DNA of 64,000 nt from an uncultured Lachnospiraceae bacterium (GTDB lineage: Bacteria > Bacillota > Clostridia > Lachnospirales > Lachnospiraceae), in the NCBI GenBank assembly GCA_910584965.1, contig CAJUDZ010000006.1, positions 88,208 to 152,207 on the forward strand, in the 5' to 3' direction. Shown in pieces: positions 8,364-17,290 of the stretch (position 1 is the stretch's first letter; every line of letters begins with the position of its first letter). The notes below the pieces were generated by a model. The model made no database searches and had not been told where the DNA came from. It saw only the letters and a list, made by a program, of their open reading frames with translations. The position numbers and the translations under genes were made by a program.

Positions 8364-9544
8364 TTGTACAGAAATATAAGGATATGTTAAAAGGAAAATC
8401 CGTGATCAGGCAGCTTTCAGAGTTTGCCACAGCGAGAGGAGCCGAGATCGGCTATGAGAATGTGTTTGATTTCAGTCTCGGAAATCCGTCGGTTCCGGCG
8501 CCGCAGAAGTTTACGGATGTTATGATAGAACTTTTGCAGAACCACGATCCGATGGAACTGCATGGATACAGCCAGAGTCTCGGTATTCCGGCGGTGCGGG
8601 AGAAGATCGCACAGTCTTTGAATAAGCGGTTTCACATGAACTATACGGGAAATCACATTTTTATGACGACAGGGGCGGCAGGCGCCATTGCCCATGCGGT
8701 AAGATGCGTTACGCAGCCGGGGGACGAAGTGCTGACATTTGCGCCTTATTTCCCGGAATACCAGCCCTATATCAATCTGAGCGGGGCCGTTTTGAAGGTA
8801 GTTCCGGCCAACACCGAAGACTTCCAGATTAATTTCGATATTTTTGAGCAGATGCTGACGGAAAAGGTTATGGCGGTGCTGATTAATACGCCGAACAATC
8901 CTTCCGGGATTGTATATACGACGGATACTGTCCGGAAACTGGCAGAAATTATGCGGGCGAAGGAAAGGGAGTACGGCCACGACATTTTTCTGATTTCCGA
9001 TGAACCATACCGGGAAATCATATTTGAAGGGACGGATGCGCCCTACATATCGGGCTTTTATGACAACTCCCTTTCCTGTTATTCCTATTCCAAGTCGCTG
9101 TCTCTTCCGGGAGAGCGGATTGGTTATGTGGCGGTGAACCCGGCGTGTACCGACGCGGAATATATTACGAATATGTGTGCGCAGATTTCGAGAGGAACGG
9201 GGCATAACTGCCCGCCGTCCATCATTCAGCTTGCGGTTGCGGAAGTTTTGGATTTAACGGCGGATTTATCCGTATATGAAACAAACTGCAACATATTATA
9301 TAAAGAACTGACTTCTCTCGGATTTGAATGCGTGAAGCCCGGAGGCACTTTTTATATGTTTCCGAAAGCGCTGGAAGAGGATGCGAAAGTATTCTGTGAA
9401 AAGGCGAAAAAGTATGATCTGATTCTTGTGCCCGGCGATACATTTGGCGCGCCCGGTTATTTCCGGCTGGCTTACTGTATCGGTACGGAAAAAGTGGAGC
9501 GTTCGCTTTCCGCATTCCGCAGATTCGTAAAGGAAGAATATTAG
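8360..9544 (+). CDS. Class I/II pyridoxal-phosphate aminotransferase
   Basis: A 394-residue fold-type I aminotransferase of the aspartate aminotransferase superfamily. Seen are FSLGNPSVPAP near the N-terminus, TTGAAGAIAHAVRC (cofactor phosphate loop), INTPNNPSGIVYT (substrate carboxylate), ISDEPYREI (Asp bound to the pyridine N), SYSKSLSLPGERIGYVA (Schiff-base Lys in SKSLSLP) and FRLAYCIG (C-terminal Arg). The preceding GGAGAAGAAG fixes the ATG at 8360. The donor and acceptor cannot be named from sequence alone. The 4-bp overlap with glpK suggests one transcript, although the two reactions have no obvious link. Confidence 0.93.
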   Translation: MIVQKYKDMLKGKSVIRQLSEFATARGAEIGYENVFDFSLGNPSVPAPQKFTDVMIELLQNHDPMELHGYSQSLGIPAVREKIAQSLNKRFHMNYTGNHIFMTTGAAGAIAHAVRCVTQPGDEVLTFAPYFPEYQPYINLSGAVLKVVPANTEDFQINFDIFEQMLTEKVMAVLINTPNNPSGIVYTTDTVRKLAEIMRAKEREYGHDIFLISDEPYREIIFEGTDAPYISGFYDNSLSCYSYSKSLSLPGERIGYVAVNPACTDAEYITNMCAQISRGTGHNCPPSIIQLAVAEVLDLTADLSVYETNCNILYKELTSLGFECVKPGGTFYMFPKALEEDAKVFCEKAKKYDLILVPGDTFGAPGYFRLAYCIGTEKVERSLSAFRRFVKEEY

Positions 9545-9668
9545 TCCGCAGGCTGAGAGCGGCATGGTTATCAGTATCAGGAGCAGATGAAAAAGGCGGG
9601 GTTTTTTCGTGTGCATGGGATGGCATGAAAAGCTGAAAGCTGTCTGCAGGAAAGAAGGAGAATGAATT

Positions 9669-10532
9669 ATGTTTCAGGCTGGACTTGTTTTGGAAGGCGG
9701 CGGTATGAAAGGGATTTATACGGCCGGGGTACTGGACTTTTTTCTGGATAAGGATATAGAATTTTCAAGCTGTTACGGCGTGTCTGCGGGAGCCTGCTGT
9801 ATGTGCAGTTATTTGTCGAAGCAGCGGAAAAGAGCGTACCGTACCAATGTGGAATATTTGGGGCAGAAGGCGTATTGCAGCGTGGAGAGCCTTTTGTTTA
9901 CGGGCAATCTGTTCGGAGCGGATATGTGCTACGGACTGATTCCGGACTATCTGGACCCATATGATTATGAGGCATTTAATAAGTATCCGGGAAAAGCTTA
10001 TGCGGTGGTGACCAATATCAGGACCGGAGAGGCGGAATATATACGTCTTGAGGATATGCACAGGGATATCGCGGCTATTCAGGCGTCAAGCTCCATGCCG
10101 CTCGTTTCCAGAAACGTCAGAATCGGGAAGGGACTTTATCTCGACGGAGGCATTGCGGATTCCATTCCGGTCAGACGCTCCATTCAGGACGGAAACCGGA
10201 AGAATGTGATCGTGATGACGAAGGAGGAGGGCTATATCAGACAGCCTTCCGGCGCGGCGGAGCTTGCCATGATAAAGGCGCGTTATCTGCGTTATCCCAA
10301 AGTATATGAGCGTATGCGGGAGCGGCATATTGTTTATAACGGGACGGTACAGTATATGGAAGAGATGAAAGAGCAGGGAAAAGCATTTATTATCCGGCCA
10401 AAGCATAAGAGTAATGTGGGACGCGTCGAAAAAGACCGGGCCAAACTGGAGGCGCTCTATGAGGAGGGTTATAAAGACGCGGAGAACTGCTATATCGACT
10501 TATTGGAATATCTGGAGGAAGAATTATGTTAG
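9669..10532 (+). CDS. Patatin-like phospholipase
   Basis: 287 residues with the Ser-Asp dyad of patatin lipases: the oxyanion loop LVLEGGGMKGIYTAG, the nucleophile elbow GVSAG, and the catalytic Asp in LDGGIADSIPV. It would hydrolyse acyl esters of phospholipids or related lipids in the cytosol. The length and the motif RPKHKSNVGRVEKD near the end fit the bacterial COG4667 subgroup. The last 7 bp overlap the start of uppP, so the two are probably translated together, which is consistent with a role in envelope lipid turnover (inference). Confidence 0.92.
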   Translation: MFQAGLVLEGGGMKGIYTAGVLDFFLDKDIEFSSCYGVSAGACCMCSYLSKQRKRAYRTNVEYLGQKAYCSVESLLFTGNLFGADMCYGLIPDYLDPYDYEAFNKYPGKAYAVVTNIRTGEAEYIRLEDMHRDIAAIQASSSMPLVSRNVRIGKGLYLDGGIADSIPVRRSIQDGNRKNVIVMTKEEGYIRQPSGAAELAMIKARYLRYPKVYERMRERHIVYNGTVQYMEEMKEQGKAFIIRPKHKSNVGRVEKDRAKLEALYEEGYKDAENCYIDLLEYLEEELC

Positions 10533-11350
10533 AAATTTTAAAGGCTGTTTTGTTCGGCATTGTGGAAGGAATTACGGAATGGCTGCCTGTCAGCAGTACG
10601 GGGCATATGATTTTGCTCAATGAGTTTGTGAAGCTGGATGTATCGGAGGCGTTCTGGGAAATGTTTCTTGTCGTGATACAGCTTGGAGCGATTCTGGCGG
10701 TGGTGCTCCTTTTCTGGGATAAAATATTTCCGTTTGAACTGAAAAACCGCAATAAACCGTTTATCAGAAAAAATATATTTGTTCTCTGGTTTAAAATTGT
10801 CGTGGCGTGTATTCCGGCGGCGGTGATCGGCCTGGCTTTTGATGATGTTTTTGATGCCCTCTTTTATAATCCATGGTGCGTGGCGGCGGCGCTGATCGTG
10901 TTCGGTGTGGCATTCATCATCATTGAGAACCGCAATAAAAATCTGTGCCCCCATATTACGAGCCTGGAACAGATTACTTATAAAACGGCGCTTATGATCG
11001 GCATTTTTCAGCTGATCGCCGCGATTTTTCCGGGAACGTCCCGTTCCGGCGCAACGATTGTCGGCGCGCTCCTGATCGGTGTTTCCAGAACCGTTGCGGC
11101 GGAATTTACCTTTTTTCTGGCGATTCCCGTTATGTTCGGCGCAAGTTTACTGAAAATCGTCAAATTCGGATTTCATTTTACAGGAACAGAACTGACCATT
11201 TTGTGCGCCGGTATGATCGTTGCTTTCCTCGTATCCGTTTTTGTAATTCGTTTTCTGATGGGATATATCAAAAAGCACGATTTTAAGGTATTTGGCTGGT
11301 ATCGCATTGTTTTGGGTGTGATTGTTTTTGCTTATTTCATTTTTTCCTGA
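10526..11350 (+). CDS. uppP: Undecaprenyl-diphosphatase (UppP/BacA)
   Basis: A 274-residue integral membrane protein that removes a phosphate from undecaprenyl pyrophosphate to recycle the cell-wall lipid carrier; extra copies confer bacitracin resistance. Motifs are GIVEGITEWLPVSSTGHMIL at the N-terminus and the second signature FPGTSRSGATIVGALLIG. About eight membrane helices follow the family pattern. It overlaps the patatin gene by 7 bp. Confidence 0.97.
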   Translation: MLEILKAVLFGIVEGITEWLPVSSTGHMILLNEFVKLDVSEAFWEMFLVVIQLGAILAVVLLFWDKIFPFELKNRNKPFIRKNIFVLWFKIVVACIPAAVIGLAFDDVFDALFYNPWCVAAALIVFGVAFIIIENRNKNLCPHITSLEQITYKTALMIGIFQLIAAIFPGTSRSGATIVGALLIGVSRTVAAEFTFFLAIPVMFGASLLKIVKFGFHFTGTELTILCAGMIVAFLVSVFVIRFLMGYIKKHDFKVFGWYRIVLGVIVFAYFIFS

Positions 11351-11412
11351 TTTTTACAGCATTTCGCATATAAATGACCGGAAATCATAAGTGTTTTGTG
11401 ACAGTTTGTTAG

Positions 11413-11442
11413 TTGACAAGGCAGAATGCTTTGGGGTAAAAT
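11413..11442 (+). promoter_or_regulatory. Promoter of the Lys/Ala-tailed small protein gene
   Basis: TTGACA (11413-11418), 18-bp spacer, TAAAAT (11437-11442). The leader to the start codon is about 110 nt and AT-rich. Confidence 0.65.
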
Positions 11443-11560
11443 TGCTCTGTAATCAGGTGATAGTATATAAATATTATATAAATCAGTAGATTATAAGATG
11501 TTGGACTAGATGATTGCTGCATAAATAAAAAGTTTGGATGAATACATGGGAGGAGAATTC

Positions 11561-11971
11561 ATGGCAGAAGCAAAGAAAGCGGCAGCTAAACCGGAAACAG
11601 ACAAGGCTGTAGATGCAACGACAGAGACAAAGAAAAAACCCGGCAGAAAGCCCGGAACGGCAAAAGCGGCGGAGAAAAAGACGACCGCAAAGAAAACGAC
11701 GGCAAAGAAGGCAGAGACGAAAGAAGCAACGGCAAAAACACCCGGCAGAAAACCGGCGGTAAAAGCGACTGTTGAAATACAGTTCGGGGGCAATACACGT
11801 ACGACAGAAGAGCTCGTAAAGAGCGCGAAAGATATCTGGGAATTTGATCTGCACAGAGAACCGGCCGATTTCAAGAGCGTTGAGCTTTATGTAAAACCCG
11901 AAGATAACAAAGTATATTATGTTATTAATAAGGATAGCGAAAATGAAGTGAGCGGTGATTTCAATTTCTAA
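11561..11971 (+). CDS. Small protein with a Lys/Ala-rich N-terminal tail and a conserved C-terminal domain (DUF6465-like)
   Basis: 136 residues. Residues 1-70 are low-complexity and very basic, with repeats such as KKTTAKKTTAKK and two PGRKP elements; they resemble the tails of histone-H1-like bacterial proteins. Residues 71-136 form a compact domain (KATVEIQFGGNTRTTEELVK, then FKSVELYVKPEDNKVYYVINK) ending in the acidic/aromatic SGDFNF. The C-terminal part resembles the DUF6465 family of Clostridia, which has no established function. The start at 11561 follows GGGAGGAGAATTC. It has its own promoter and terminator. Nucleic-acid binding by the tail is only an inference from composition. Confidence 0.75.
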   Translation: MAEAKKAAAKPETDKAVDATTETKKKPGRKPGTAKAAEKKTTAKKTTAKKAETKEATAKTPGRKPAVKATVEIQFGGNTRTTEELVKSAKDIWEFDLHREPADFKSVELYVKPEDNKVYYVINKDSENEVSGDFNF

Positions 11972-12000
11972 AAGCCCGTTATCCGGAAAATGATCTGATA

Positions 12001-12044
12001 AAAGCAATCTATTTAAGCAAGAGCTTGAACGGATTGCTTTTTTT
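12001..12044 (+). terminator. Terminator of the Lys/Ala-tailed small protein gene
   Basis: AAAGCAATC (12001-12009) and GATTGCTTT (12032-12040) form a 9-bp stem followed by Ts to 12044. Confidence 0.8.
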
Positions 12045-12125
12045 GCTGTTCCACGAAGAGCAGGACCGTGCGGCCGACGAATTCAACTTTTAATACTTTT
12101 TTCATAATTTTTTTATTCGGAGATG

Positions 12126-12154
12126 TTGACAATTAAATAGTGAAGTGATAACTT
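12126..12154 (+). promoter_or_regulatory. Promoter of the hrcA heat-shock operon
   Basis: TTGACA (12126-12131), 17-bp spacer, TAACTT (12149-12154). A 7-bp inverted repeat AGTGATA-ACT-TATCACT (12144-12160) overlaps the -10 element, and CIRCE begins 15 bp downstream. Confidence 0.6.
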
Positions 12155-12168
12155 ATCACTAGAACATG

Positions 12169-12195
12169 TTAGCACTCTAAGGAGTTGAGTGCTAA
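12169..12195 (+). promoter_or_regulatory. CIRCE operator (HrcA binding site)
   Basis: TTAGCACTC-N9-GAGTGCTAA, a perfect match to the CIRCE consensus, immediately downstream of the hrcA promoter and 17 bp before the hrcA start codon. HrcA bound here represses the hrcA-grpE-dnaK-dnaJ operon until heat shock. Confidence 0.97.
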
Positions 12196-12212
12196 TAACA
12201 GGAGAAAATGGT

Positions 12213-13235
12213 ATGCAGTTGGATGATAGAAAATATAAAATATTGCAGGCCGTCATTCGAACTTATCTGGAAACAGGAGAACCAGTTGGGAGCAGAACCA
12301 TTTCCAAGTATACCGATTTGAATCTGAGTTCCGCAACCATCAGAAACGAAATGGCAGATTTGGAGGAGCTGGGTTATATATTGCAGCCCCATACGTCGGC
12401 GGGACGTATTCCGTCAGATAAGGGATACCGGCTTTATGTAGACCGGATGATGGCGGAGAAAGAACGCGAAGTGGAAGAGATGAAAGAGATGCTTCTTGAA
12501 AAAGAAGATAAGATGGAACATCTTTTGAAGCAGGCGGCAAGGCTTCTTGCAAACAATACGGAATATGCCGCGATGATTTCGGCACCGCAGTATCACCGCA
12601 ACAAGCTGAAATTTATCCAGCTTTCCCGGGTAGATGCAAACCAGATTCTGGCAGTTATCGTCGTAGAAGGAAATGTTATCAAAAATTCCATCCTGCCTGT
12701 TTCGGAAGAACTGCATGATGAAACGTTACTAAAATTAAATATTCTGCTGAATACACATTTAAACGGGCTTTCGCTGGAAGAAATCAATCTTGGAATGATT
12801 GCGGCGATGAAGCAGCAGGCGGGCATCCACAGCGAAATTGTTGCGGACGTTATCGATGCCGTTGCCGAAGCGATCAAAGCCGACGAAGATCTGGAGATTT
12901 ATACGAGCGGTGCGAAAAACTTTTTCAAATATCCGGAACTGTCCGATCACCAGAGGGCCAGCGAGCTGATCACAACTTTTGAGGAAAAACAGTTTTTGAG
13001 CGAGCTTGTGCAGGAAAATCTGGCAGATGAGAACACCGGGATACAGGTTTATATCGGGAATGAAACACCGATTCAGAGCATGAAAGAATGCAGTGTCGTT
13101 ACAGCGACATATGAACTGGGTGAAGGCATGAAGGGCACGATCGGTATCATCGGGCCGAAGCGTATGGATTATGAGAAAGTCGTCCACAATTTAAAAATGC
13201 TGAAAAACCAGTTGGATGACTTATATAGAAAATAG
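12213..13235 (+). CDS. hrcA: Heat-inducible transcription repressor HrcA
   Basis: 340 residues. The N-terminal winged helix contains LDDRKYKILQAVIRTYLETGEPVGSRTI and SSATIRNEMADLEELGYI; the GAF-like dimer domain follows. It binds CIRCE and needs GroEL for activity in studied species. The start at 12213 is chosen for AGGAGA upstream and for the family N-terminus; an upstream in-frame start would fall in the CIRCE element. First gene of the operon hrcA-grpE-dnaK-dnaJ. Confidence 0.97.
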   Translation: MQLDDRKYKILQAVIRTYLETGEPVGSRTISKYTDLNLSSATIRNEMADLEELGYILQPHTSAGRIPSDKGYRLYVDRMMAEKEREVEEMKEMLLEKEDKMEHLLKQAARLLANNTEYAAMISAPQYHRNKLKFIQLSRVDANQILAVIVVEGNVIKNSILPVSEELHDETLLKLNILLNTHLNGLSLEEINLGMIAAMKQQAGIHSEIVADVIDAVAEAIKADEDLEIYTSGAKNFFKYPELSDHQRASELITTFEEKQFLSELVQENLADENTGIQVYIGNETPIQSMKECSVVTATYELGEGMKGTIGIIGPKRMDYEKVVHNLKMLKNQLDDLYRK

Positions 13236-13263
13236 CCGGTAACGAATATGGCAAAAGAAAGGG

Positions 13264-13920
13264 ATGAATGCTGTGGCAGAGAAAGAACTGGATAATGGAA
13301 TGGAAAACATGGAAATCGAAAATGCGGAAACAGAAAGCGTAAATGAAGAAGTAAAAGCAGAGGAACCGGAAGGAGAATACGGCTCCGTTTCCAAAGAAAT
13401 GAATCAGGATACGGAAGGACAGGAAGATTCCAAAGCAGCTAAGAAAGAAAAAAAGAAAAAAGAAAAAGCGGATAAGAAACAGGATGCGCTGAAAACAAAG
13501 ATTGACGAACTCGAAGACCGGGTGAAACGTCAGATGGCCGAATTTGATAATTTCCGTAAGCGTACCGAAAAGGAAAAAACGGCGATGTTCGAAACCGGAG
13601 CCAAAAGCGTGATTGAAAAGATTCTCCCGGTTGTGGATAATTTTGAAAGAGGTCTGGCGGCCGTGCCGGAAAGTGAGAAGGGGAACGCCTTTGTACAGGG
13701 CATGGAAATGATTTATAAGCAGATCATGACGGAGCTGGAATCCATCGATGTAAAGCCCATAGAGGCTGTCGGAAAAGAGTTTGACCCGGAATTTCACAAT
13801 GCGGTTATGCAGGTGGAAAGCGAAGAATATGAACCCGGCGTCATTGCGCAGGAGCTGCAAAAAGGGTATACTTACCGCGATAATGTGGTGCGGCACAGCA
13901 TGGTGGCGGTCGTAAGCTGA
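13264..13920 (+). CDS. grpE: Nucleotide exchange factor GrpE
   Basis: 218 residues. The first 80 are acidic and lysine-rich (including KKEKKKKEKADKKQD) and probably disordered. They are followed by the long dimerisation coiled coil (LKTKIDELEDRVKRQMAEFDNFRKRTEKE) and the C-terminal beta domain (FDPEFHNAVMQVESEEY and YTYRDNVVRHSMVAV). It releases ADP from DnaK. It lies 28 bp after hrcA and 89 bp before dnaK. The acidic tail makes it longer than E. coli GrpE (197). Confidence 0.97.
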   Translation: MNAVAEKELDNGMENMEIENAETESVNEEVKAEEPEGEYGSVSKEMNQDTEGQEDSKAAKKEKKKKEKADKKQDALKTKIDELEDRVKRQMAEFDNFRKRTEKEKTAMFETGAKSVIEKILPVVDNFERGLAAVPESEKGNAFVQGMEMIYKQIMTELESIDVKPIEAVGKEFDPEFHNAVMQVESEEYEPGVIAQELQKGYTYRDNVVRHSMVAVVS

Positions 13921-14009
13921 AGATTTTCCGGGGAACGGGAAAAGTAAATTGATAACTGGCTATTATTAAAACATTAATGATGATAGAAATTTTATAGGAG
14001 GGTTTTTAG

Positions 14010-15881
14010 ATGAGCAAGATAATTGGTATCGATTTAGGAACAACAAACAGCTGCGTAGCAGTTATGGAAGGCGGTAAACCGGCGGTTATTGCCAATACGG
14101 AAGGCGCAAGGACGACACCGTCCGTTGTGGCATTTACGAAAACAGGAGAAAGACTGGTCGGAGAACCGGCAAAGCGTCAGGCCGTAACCAACGCGGATAA
14201 GACGATTGCATCCATCAAGAGGGATATGGGTACGGACAGAGGACGTACGATTGATGATAAGAAATATTCTCCGCAGCAGATTTCCGCAATGATTCTTCAG
14301 AAACTGAAAGCAGACGCGGAAAATTATCTCGGTGAGAAAGTAACGGAAGCCGTTATCACGGTTCCTGCTTATTTCAATGACGCGCAGAGACAGGCGACCA
14401 AAGACGCCGGAAAGATCGCGGGACTGGATGTAAAGCGTATTATCAACGAGCCTACGGCAGCAGCGCTGGCATATGGCCTGGATAACGAAAAAGAGCAGAA
14501 AATCATGGTATACGATCTGGGCGGCGGTACATTTGACGTTTCCCTGATTGAAATCGGCGACGGCGTTATTGAAGTTCTTGCGACAAACGGCGATACCCAT
14601 CTGGGCGGCGACGATTTCGACCAGAAAGTTATCGACTGGATGTTAGCCGAATTTAAGGCACAGGAAGGCGTTGACTTATCAGGAGATAAGATGGCGATTC
14701 AGAGACTGAAAGAAGCGGCGGAGAAGGCGAAGAAAGAATTGTCATCCGCGACAACGACCAATATCAATCTGCCTTTCATTACGGCGACGGCAGAAGGTCC
14801 GAAACACTTCGACATGAACCTGACAAGAGCGAAATTTGATGAGCTGACACATGATCTGGTAGAAAGAACGGCAATTCCCGTTCAGAATGCCATGAAGGAT
14901 GCAGGCCTTACCAATTCCGATCTGGGCAAAGTATTGTTAGTCGGCGGTTCCACCCGTATTCCGGCCGTACAGGAAAAAGTAAAACAGCTGACCGGACATG
15001 AGCCGAACAAGAGCCTTAATCCCGACGAATGCGTAGCGCTCGGCGCTTCCATCCAGGGTGGTAAGCTTGCAGGCGATGCGGGCGCAGGCGAAATCCTGCT
15101 GCTCGACGTAACGCCGCTTTCCCTTTCCATTGAGACGATGGGCGGTGTGGCAACAAGACTGATTGAAAGAAACACAACGATTCCGACAAAGAAGAGTCAG
15201 GTTTTCTCCACGGCGGCAGATAACCAGACCGCGGTTGATATTAACGTCGTACAGGGAGAAAGACAGTTCGCGAAAGACAATAAGTCGCTCGGACAGTTCA
15301 GATTGGACGGTATTCCGCCGGCAATGCGCGGTGTTCCGCAGATTGAGGTAACATTCGATATCGATGCCAACGGTATTGTAAACGTATCCGCGAAAGATCT
15401 GGGAACGGGCAAAGAACAGCATATCACGATCACGGCCGGCTCCAACATGTCCGATGACGAAATCGACAGAGCTGTAAAAGAAGCGGCAGAGTATGAAGCA
15501 CAGGATAAGAAGAGAAAAGAAGCGATCGATACAAGAAACGAAGCGGATTCCTTCGTATTCCAGACAGAAAAAGCATTGAACGAGGTCGGCGACAAGATCG
15601 ACGCTTCCGAGAAGGCCGGCGTTGAGGCTGATTTACAGGCGGTAAAAGATATTCTGGAAAAGACCAAAGACCAGGAAATGAGCGACAGTCAGATCGACGA
15701 GTTAAAGGCGGCGAAAGAAAAGCTGACAAATTCCGCACAGTCTTTATTCACAAAGATGTATGAGAATATGCAGCAGGCACAGCAGGGCGCTCCCGATATG
15801 GGTGCGGCAGAAGGCCAAAGCAGTACGGCGGATGCAGGCGCGGCAGACGATGTTGTAGATGGTGATTACAGAGAAATCTAA
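14010..15881 (+). CDS. dnaK: Molecular chaperone DnaK (Hsp70)
   Basis: 623 residues. The ATPase domain begins IIGIDLGTTNSCVAVMEGG, with VPAYFNDAQRQATKDAG, VYDLGGGTFDVSL and VLLVGGSTRIPAVQ. The linker EILLLDVTPLSLSIETMGG leads to the substrate-binding domain and a C-terminal Gly/Ala-rich tail ending in VVDGDYREI. It lacks the extra N-terminal segment of Gram-negative DnaK, as expected for Firmicutes. A strong GGAGGG precedes the start. The dnaK-dnaJ gap holds two hairpins that may lower dnaJ expression. Confidence 0.99.
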   Translation: MSKIIGIDLGTTNSCVAVMEGGKPAVIANTEGARTTPSVVAFTKTGERLVGEPAKRQAVTNADKTIASIKRDMGTDRGRTIDDKKYSPQQISAMILQKLKADAENYLGEKVTEAVITVPAYFNDAQRQATKDAGKIAGLDVKRIINEPTAAALAYGLDNEKEQKIMVYDLGGGTFDVSLIEIGDGVIEVLATNGDTHLGGDDFDQKVIDWMLAEFKAQEGVDLSGDKMAIQRLKEAAEKAKKELSSATTTNINLPFITATAEGPKHFDMNLTRAKFDELTHDLVERTAIPVQNAMKDAGLTNSDLGKVLLVGGSTRIPAVQEKVKQLTGHEPNKSLNPDECVALGASIQGGKLAGDAGAGEILLLDVTPLSLSIETMGGVATRLIERNTTIPTKKSQVFSTAADNQTAVDINVVQGERQFAKDNKSLGQFRLDGIPPAMRGVPQIEVTFDIDANGIVNVSAKDLGTGKEQHITITAGSNMSDDEIDRAVKEAAEYEAQDKKRKEAIDTRNEADSFVFQTEKALNEVGDKIDASEKAGVEADLQAVKDILEKTKDQEMSDSQIDELKAAKEKLTNSAQSLFTKMYENMQQAQQGAPDMGAAEGQSSTADAGAADDVVDGDYREI

Positions 15882-15890
15882 GACAAAAAG

Positions 15891-15927
15891 AAATTCTGGG
15901 ATGCCCTGAAACGGCATCCAAGAATTT
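15891..15927 (+). terminator. Hairpin after dnaK (partial terminator or mRNA processing site)
   Basis: AAATTCT (15891-15897) plus GGATGCC (15899-15905) pair with GGCATCC (15913-15919) plus AGAATTT (15921-15927), with one internal mismatch. There is only a weak T run (TGTTTTG) after it, so it may stabilise the dnaK message or allow partial read-through to dnaJ. Confidence 0.65.
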
Positions 15928-15942
15928 CTATGTTTTGTCTGA

Positions 15943-15966
15943 AAGAATGCCCGGTCGGGCATTCTT
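15943..15966 (+). terminator. Second hairpin in the dnaK-dnaJ gap
   Basis: AAGAATGCCC (15943-15952) pairs with GGGCATTCTT (15957-15966) around a GGTC loop: a 10-bp perfect stem with only two Ts after it. Confidence 0.6.
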
Positions 15967-16027
15967 CCGGTGTTAGAGAAGTTCCGAGTGGAGAAATATG
16001 ATGTGATGAGTCTTGGAGGAAGAAGAC

Positions 16028-17191
16028 ATGGCAGAGCAGAAAAGAGACTATTATGAAGTTCTTGGCGTTGACAAAAATGCCGATGATGCGGCGCTTAAAA
16101 AAGCATACAGAGTGCTCGCGAAAAAATATCATCCGGATATGAATCCCGGCGATGCGGAAGCTGAGAAAAAGTTCAAGGAAGCCTCAGAAGCTTACGCCGT
16201 GTTGAGTGACCCTGAAAAGAGAAGGCAGTATGACCAGTATGGTCATGCCGCTTTTGAAGGCGGCGCAGGCGGCGGCTTCGGCGGATTTGACTTTAACAGT
16301 ATGGATTTCGGCGATATTTTCGGTGACATTTTCGGTGATTTCTTTGGCGGCGGCGGCCGGAGAGGAAGCAGGGGAAACGGCCCGATGAAGGGCGCCAATA
16401 TCCGTACCAGCGTGCGCATTACGTTTGAAGAGGCGATCTTTGGAGTCGATAAAGAGATAGAGCTGACATTAAAAGACGAATGTACAACGTGCCGCGGCAG
16501 CGGCGCCAAACCGGGAACCAGCCCGGAGACCTGTTCCAAGTGCGGCGGAAAAGGGCAGGTAGTATTTACACAGCAGATTTTCTTCGGAACGACCAGAAGC
16601 GTCCAGACCTGTCCGGATTGTCATGGAACGGGCAAGATCATCAAAGAGAAATGCCCGGATTGTTACGGAACGGGATACATTGCGAACAAAAAGAAAATTC
16701 AGGTATCCATTCCCGCCGGTATTGATAACGGCCAGAGCGTCAGAATCAGGGATAAGGGAGAACCGGGGACAAACGGCGGCCCCAGAGGCGATCTGCTGGT
16801 AGAAGTGATCGTAGGGCGGCATCCGATTTTCCAGAGGCAGGATACCAATATTTATTCCACGGTGCCCATGTCCTTTGCGGTCGCGGCGCTTGGCGGTGAA
16901 ATCATGATCGATACGGTTGACGGCAAAGTCATCTATGACGTGAAGCCGGGGACTCAGACGGATACCAAAGTGCGGCTGAAAGGAAAGGGTGTTCCGTCGT
17001 TACGTAACAGAGACATACGGGGGGATCATTATGTAACGCTTGTTGTACAGGTGCCCGATAAGATGTCCCGCGACGCAAAAGAGCTTCTGCGGCAGTTTGA
17101 CGAGCAGACCGGGAATTCATTAAATGCCGTGAAACAGCAGACATCCTCCGGCGGTGAGGAACCGAAAGGAAAGAAACGGTTCAGAAAATAA
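16028..17191 (+). CDS. dnaJ: Chaperone DnaJ (Hsp40)
   Basis: 387 residues. The J domain has the HPD tripeptide in KYHPDMNPGDAEAEKKFKE. A Gly/Phe region follows (GGFGGFDFNSMDFGDIFGD), then four CxxCxGxG zinc motifs (CTTCRGSG, CSKCGGKG, CPDCHGTG, CPDCYGTG) and the C-terminal substrate domain. It stimulates DnaK ATPase and delivers clients. The ATG at 16028 follows GGAGGAAGAAGAC; the frame is open five codons further upstream. Confidence 0.98.
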   Translation: MAEQKRDYYEVLGVDKNADDAALKKAYRVLAKKYHPDMNPGDAEAEKKFKEASEAYAVLSDPEKRRQYDQYGHAAFEGGAGGGFGGFDFNSMDFGDIFGDIFGDFFGGGGRRGSRGNGPMKGANIRTSVRITFEEAIFGVDKEIELTLKDECTTCRGSGAKPGTSPETCSKCGGKGQVVFTQQIFFGTTRSVQTCPDCHGTGKIIKEKCPDCYGTGYIANKKKIQVSIPAGIDNGQSVRIRDKGEPGTNGGPRGDLLVEVIVGRHPIFQRQDTNIYSTVPMSFAVAALGGEIMIDTVDGKVIYDVKPGTQTDTKVRLKGKGVPSLRNRDIRGDHYVTLVVQVPDKMSRDAKELLRQFDEQTGNSLNAVKQQTSSGGEEPKGKKRFRK

Positions 17192-17229
17192 TCAATAAAG
17201 ATATCCTTGTTCACTGAGGGTAACATAAC

Positions 17230-17266
17230 AAAAGAACTTCCGGGAGTGTCCTCCGGAAGTTCTTTT
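17230..17266. terminator. Bidirectional terminator after dnaJ
   Basis: AAAAGAACTTCCGG (17230-17243) and CCGGAAGTTCTTTT (17253-17266) form a 14-bp perfect stem with T runs on both strands, between the convergent dnaJ and DUF3048 genes. Confidence 0.92.
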
Positions 17267-17290
17267 AGTTGAGAAGAGATATGTATCTTC

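Noticed and set aside
11640..11760. AT-hook motifs in the Lys/Ala-tailed protein
   Set aside because: PGRKP lacks the central RGRP core of an AT-hook.
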